Shown here: one piece after another, positions 7,501-9,384 of the stretch
Layout of the letters: each line of letters opens with the position of its first letter
Position numbering within the stretch: the first letter of the stretch is position 1
Assembly (NCBI GenBank): GCA_050014415.1
Contig: JBEKDJ010000174.1
Coordinates: 1 to 9,384, forward strand
DNA: 9,384 bases
DNA from: JBEKDJ01 sp050014415
GTDB lineage: Bacteria > Desulfobacterota > BSN033 > UBA1163
Direction of reading: 5' to 3'
Notes under the pieces: model-generated
The model's database searches: none
Told to the model about the DNA's origin: nothing
The model's input: the letters and a program-made list of their open reading frames with translations, nothing else
Translations under genes and position numbers: made by a program

Positions 7501-9384
7501 GTGCCTAAGACAACACCATCCAGTCCCAAGGCAATCCCTTTGATCACGTCTCCCCAGGTGCGAAATCCGCCGCTTCCCATGAAGACAACGTAATCTCTCA
7601 GTCCATCGTCCATCAGTTTTTCATGACAGATGGGGATGGCATACTCCATATGCATTCCCATCTGGCCCTTGATGATGTCCGGCGCTGCACCGGTTCCTCC
7701 ACGGGGTCCGTCCAACCAGACCTCGATGACCATCTGGTTGTCCTTGGCGATACGGGCGAGGCCGGAAACGATGAATTCAATATCAGGAGATGGCGAAACC
7801 TTGATACAGATGGTTGTACGGCGGTTGATCATGCGGACAGCGTCGATAAATGCTTTGACGTCCTCGATGGAATAGCAATTATGAAAGGGGAAGGGAGAGA
7901 TGAGGCTGATTCCCTCCGCAACCCCGCGAAGCCTCGAGACCAGACCAAAGACTTTTCTTCCCAGCAAGTGGCCGCCGACACCCTGTTTGGCTCCCTGGCT
8001 ATAAGCGATCACCACGCGCCGGGCCCGTCGGATGGTCTCCTTGGTCACGCCAAATAATCCTGTCTTGAGCTGGGTGGAGACATAAGGCTCGTCTTCGGGC
8101 GTGACAATGGGGACATACTGGACCGGCATGGAGGCCGGACATTTCCCCAGTGCATCGAGTAGTCCCTGATATTCATCGGATTCGTCCAGCTGATCGCGCA
8201 CCCGTTTGATCAGCTCCTCCACAGGGATGAGTTTTCTCTCTTCCATGAGGGAGCCCAGTAAGGCCACCTGGCGATCGATTAGATCAAGAGGGTTCCACTT
8301 CGAATCAAGGATGAAAAAGGTCGGGTATCCTCCCTCCCCGGTATCCATCTGGGTCCCCAGTGCGCGGCTTGCCAGGACGCGGGCACGCCAAGTCCCGGGG
8401 CCAATAGACCCTACAGACATCCCGGCCCCGATAAAGGGTGACTTCAGTCGTAATGAGGGGGCGATCTGAAGAGCCGTTGACACTTCATCCAGCTTTCCTT
8501 CTGGGATGGTGTCAGGGTTCTGCTGAAACTGGACGTTGATAAAATCGAAGCCATCTCCAAGATTTCCTCGTTCCTCTGTATGCCCGAGCAGAAGCGTTTC
8601 CCGGTCTCCACTGGCCATGCGGCCAACGGATGCGATGAGGGAAGCCGGCCACACATAATCGCGATCGAAGATGCGATAGCACGAGGGCTTCAGGTCGCAG
8701 TTGTAGAACCGGTGCGGAAGCTGCGTGGGCTGGATGAGATCCTTCAATTGGCTATACCGCCATCCGAAGTCGTCTCCCTCCCTCTGGATACGGGCTCGGT
8801 TGCATAGGGTGTTTCGGTCCAGACGGCGTTGGTTCTTGAAGATGTCGTATACCCGCTCCTCGAGGTCATCAAAGATGACCAGCCGATTCTCTTCGCCCAC
8901 GGTCTTTCTGATCTCCTTGAACCCAGAGGCGCCGAGAACCTCAATAATCTGAACATTCCATACCCGAATGAGGTTTGTGATTCGCTGCGCCAGTGTCGGT
9001 GTATCGAATAAGATCCGAATCCGTTCTCCTTTGAGAAATCTCTGCCGGGCCATTGGATCGGCAGTCAGCAGCACCGGCCAATCGATCTTGATTCCGTTTG
9101 CACCTCGCTGGATGGTCTTTTGCGCATCAGCAGCAGAACGGATGCCACCGGCAGCTAGGATTGAAAATCGGTGGCGCAATTTCCGCTCGACCAGAAATCG
9201 ATGAACCGCAGGCACTGCATCCGTGGTCGGGTAGTATCCTTTGTCTGAGTCGTAGTCTGAGGTGAGGCACAAAATATCAAAAGGCGATCGAAATAAAGAT
9301 TCCAGCTTCTGCTGGAATATGGGAGTTGGCCTGAGCTCAGAATCCACATCGTCCTTCTTGACCTTCATTACGGCGGAGAGAACA
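4521..9384 (-). CDS. Multidomain glutamate synthase-like protein with permuted domain order, 5' end outside window
   Basis: At least 1,615 residues counted from the first in-window ATG (9368). That ATG has no Shine-Dalgarno and the frame stays open to the edge, so the gene starts outside. Numbering from this Met: 1-177, the end of an FMN-barrel-like unit (AAGGIRSAAD at 72-81) with a helical tail; about 310-630, a glutamate synthase FMN barrel with SPFIGAGMSVG (310), MDTGEGG (341), SQGAKQGVGG (457), ISPFPFH, DGPRGGTG (553) and GSGGFRTWGD; Cys631, Cys637 and Cys641, matching the iron-sulfur site; 708-743, an Arg- then Ala/Pro-rich linker; from Cys744, a class II glutamine amidotransferase (CGVAAIVSN, HRRLATG at 993, HNGE at 1019-1022); about 1320-1540, the GXGXG beta-helix (RGIGMGMGAG at 1383). 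By family, glutamine is hydrolysed, ammonia is channelled to the FMN site and 2-oxoglutarate becomes glutamate. The order differs from GltB, so the exact reaction, electron donor and processing are unproven. No small subunit is in view. Confidence 0.88.
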   Translation of the reverse strand, partial: VLSAVMKVKKDDVDSELRPTPIFQQKLESLFRSPFDILCLTSDYDSDKGYYPTTDAVPAVHRFLVERKLRHRFSILAAGGIRSAADAQKTIQRGANGIKIDWPVLLTADPMARQRFLKGERIRILFDTPTLAQRITNLIRVWNVQIIEVLGASGFKEIRKTVGEENRLVIFDDLEERVYDIFKNQRRLDRNTLCNRARIQREGDDFGWRYSQLKDLIQPTQLPHRFYNCDLKPSCYRIFDRDYVWPASLIASVGRMASGDRETLLLGHTEERGNLGDGFDFINVQFQQNPDTIPEGKLDEVSTALQIAPSLRLKSPFIGAGMSVGSIGPGTWRARVLASRALGTQMDTGEGGYPTFFILDSKWNPLDLIDRQVALLGSLMEERKLIPVEELIKRVRDQLDESDEYQGLLDALGKCPASMPVQYVPIVTPEDEPYVSTQLKTGLFGVTKETIRRARRVVIAYSQGAKQGVGGHLLGRKVFGLVSRLRGVAEGISLISPFPFHNCYSIEDVKAFIDAVRMINRRTTICIKVSPSPDIEFIVSGLARIAKDNQMVIEVWLDGPRGGTGAAPDIIKGQMGMHMEYAIPICHEKLMDDGLRDYVVFMGSGGFRTWGDVIKGIALGLDGVVLGTADLVAIGCVRDRNCESGCRSGISTIEPRMQLLRDVEINTQQIINFRAILQAQTTRALAALGMKDIRELRGHYECIEWPLLEERVRERRRRRAETSLARPLDRPGEAPQQAAANPMPAPSDCGVAAIVSNHFIPSHVMDLILDRMANRGMDGVGIWKGGCYPLHMDQYALHVLVKAVLQSDVEQEYTSREPDIDPVEIRRRARQEVLAKRRHIMKELSNQYFTGLELDDFNGDLEKCRILYRLDQEGHEQDFRLFGEKDPGDVFRFFVRVRREELHRFIENDLLKDPVWPPRQMRYPDLTEENYRDRTEFLQEAEDEYIYRLSRKITRENYAEASQKKAAVMSCGKNSGCWKSDGRQIPWELPEAPVNVIHRRLATGSVVDQMNAHPFAELHTALTHNGETTNYRTMLNRVSQFNLTPLAQTDTAVASLKLHLLSQYLRYPFDALVESFSPTTGWKLTQLPPEIKDRFEHIQEVELESAPDGPYQYLCGRIDPYRRVIERLDIIDPSLLRPNVAMLYDDGENFVSIICSEKQGSDAGIQELYRLGIMRSTVPPLIFTVNTGMVSRVFYDEKGKITGHEVLDKFGQRLDIPHGTYPSSETIPSVAGSIGTGRIGEMATESDAAVFIRDRLSRWGFGEFKAALEQITRSFSTIQAVRELTRIYDYLPGWETGNKDRGTLQHILQDHINSALDRVNGENGIVRVSHATAGKLEKPEGIEQVLVVDSRGFRPEGIDPLRVLSCFLDHAHRMGWRRFIVYRAEGQRGIGMGMGAGLTLDTTVDVYGSPGEYCGAFNMGALVRVHGHAQNFTGMVMHSGTLEIHGDVGKVTGYSAKGGTFNILGNVVDRGWVCAVSDPRGPGLEVSIVGTAYEHLCQALMGGSLIMLGLFRGYDGVLRRMDSPYSGAKILAGASSGEAIFYDPGKRLEEAQYKSCVAKPIDGKKWEEVMARLMKLENIFALGFSRDNNHLTAKIDGNLTTITPEDFRWIIPKGELEGYH
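7248..7586 (-). repeat. Internal duplicated unit, copy 2 (intact FMN-barrel end, Fe-S cysteines, helical tail)
   Basis: Residues 595-707 of the minus-strand protein. It has the phosphate-binding GSGGFRTWGD, the three-cysteine motif C-x5-C-x3-C at 631-641, and the helical tail QQIINF...ALGMKDIREL ending LEERV. It is nine residues longer than copy 1 between barrel and tail, where the cysteine motif sits. Confidence 0.65.
8850..9164 (-). repeat. Internal duplicated unit, copy 1 (degenerate FMN-barrel end plus helical tail)
   Basis: Residues 69-173 of the minus-strand protein repeat the pattern of residues 595-707. The barrel end GGIR...D...I..G..G matches copy 2 at a constant offset of 526. The tail (Q-x-I-x-N, then Q, L, A, G, K, I, R) matches at a constant offset of 535, and both copies end in LEERV. 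Copy 1 lacks all three cluster cysteines and the GGTG flavin-site motif, so it probably no longer binds the cofactors. Confidence 0.65.

Noticed and set aside
7623..8057. 144-codon open frame on the plus strand
   Set aside because: It is antisense to the conserved FMN barrel; its Asp/His-rich makeup follows from the opposite strand.

Overview
The window looks like part of the chromosome of an anaerobic bacterium. The clearest pointer is a tungsten/molybdenum-pterin aldehyde:ferredoxin oxidoreductase family enzyme. It sits beside an aconitase-family small subunit, a short-chain dehydrogenase and an isocitrate-lyase/PEP-mutase family lyase. This mix is common in sulfate-reducing or syntrophic Desulfobacterota and related anaerobes, but the taxon is an inference from gene content and not a measurement. 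No tRNA, rRNA, CRISPR array, insertion sequence or phage gene was seen.

Plus strand, left to right: (i) 1-225, the C-terminal 74 residues of a LeuD-type (de)hydratase small subunit, cut by the window edge; (ii) 228-266, a long near-perfect hairpin between genes; (iii) 357-2195, an AOR-family oxidoreductase; (iv) 2289-3137, an SDR oxidoreductase; (v) 3133-3231, the orphan tail of a second SDR gene, out of frame with the first; (vi) 3232-3529, a stretch without a convincing gene; (vii) 3544-4437, an ICL/PEP-mutase family lyase starting at GTG. All intact genes on this strand have good Shine-Dalgarno sequences. They may form a loose catabolic or organic-acid cluster: hydratase, carboxylate/aldehyde redox enzyme, alcohol/ketone redox enzyme, C-C lyase. 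The hairpins and the 406-base gap before the lyase mean that one operon is not assured. The hydratase plus lyase pair would suit a methylcitrate-like or dimethylmalate-like route; this is a hypothesis.

Minus strand: 4521-9384 is one very long reading frame, convergent with the lyase gene and still open at the window edge. It encodes a glutamate-synthase-like protein with an unusual layout. A partial, degenerate FMN-barrel unit comes first, then a full FMN barrel with a cysteine cluster, then a basic and Ala/Pro-rich linker, then a class II glutamine amidotransferase domain whose presumed nucleophile Cys is internal (residue 744), then the GXGXG beta-helix domain. Ordinary GltB runs amidotransferase, central domain, FMN barrel, GXGXG, with the catalytic Cys at the mature N-terminus. 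The permuted order, the duplicated barrel unit and the internal Cys are the most interesting things in the window.

Regulation: no operator or riboswitch was recognised. A perfect TATAAT at 3366 could be part of a promoter for the lyase gene, and a 9-bp perfect inverted repeat at 4440-4467 lies between the two convergent genes.
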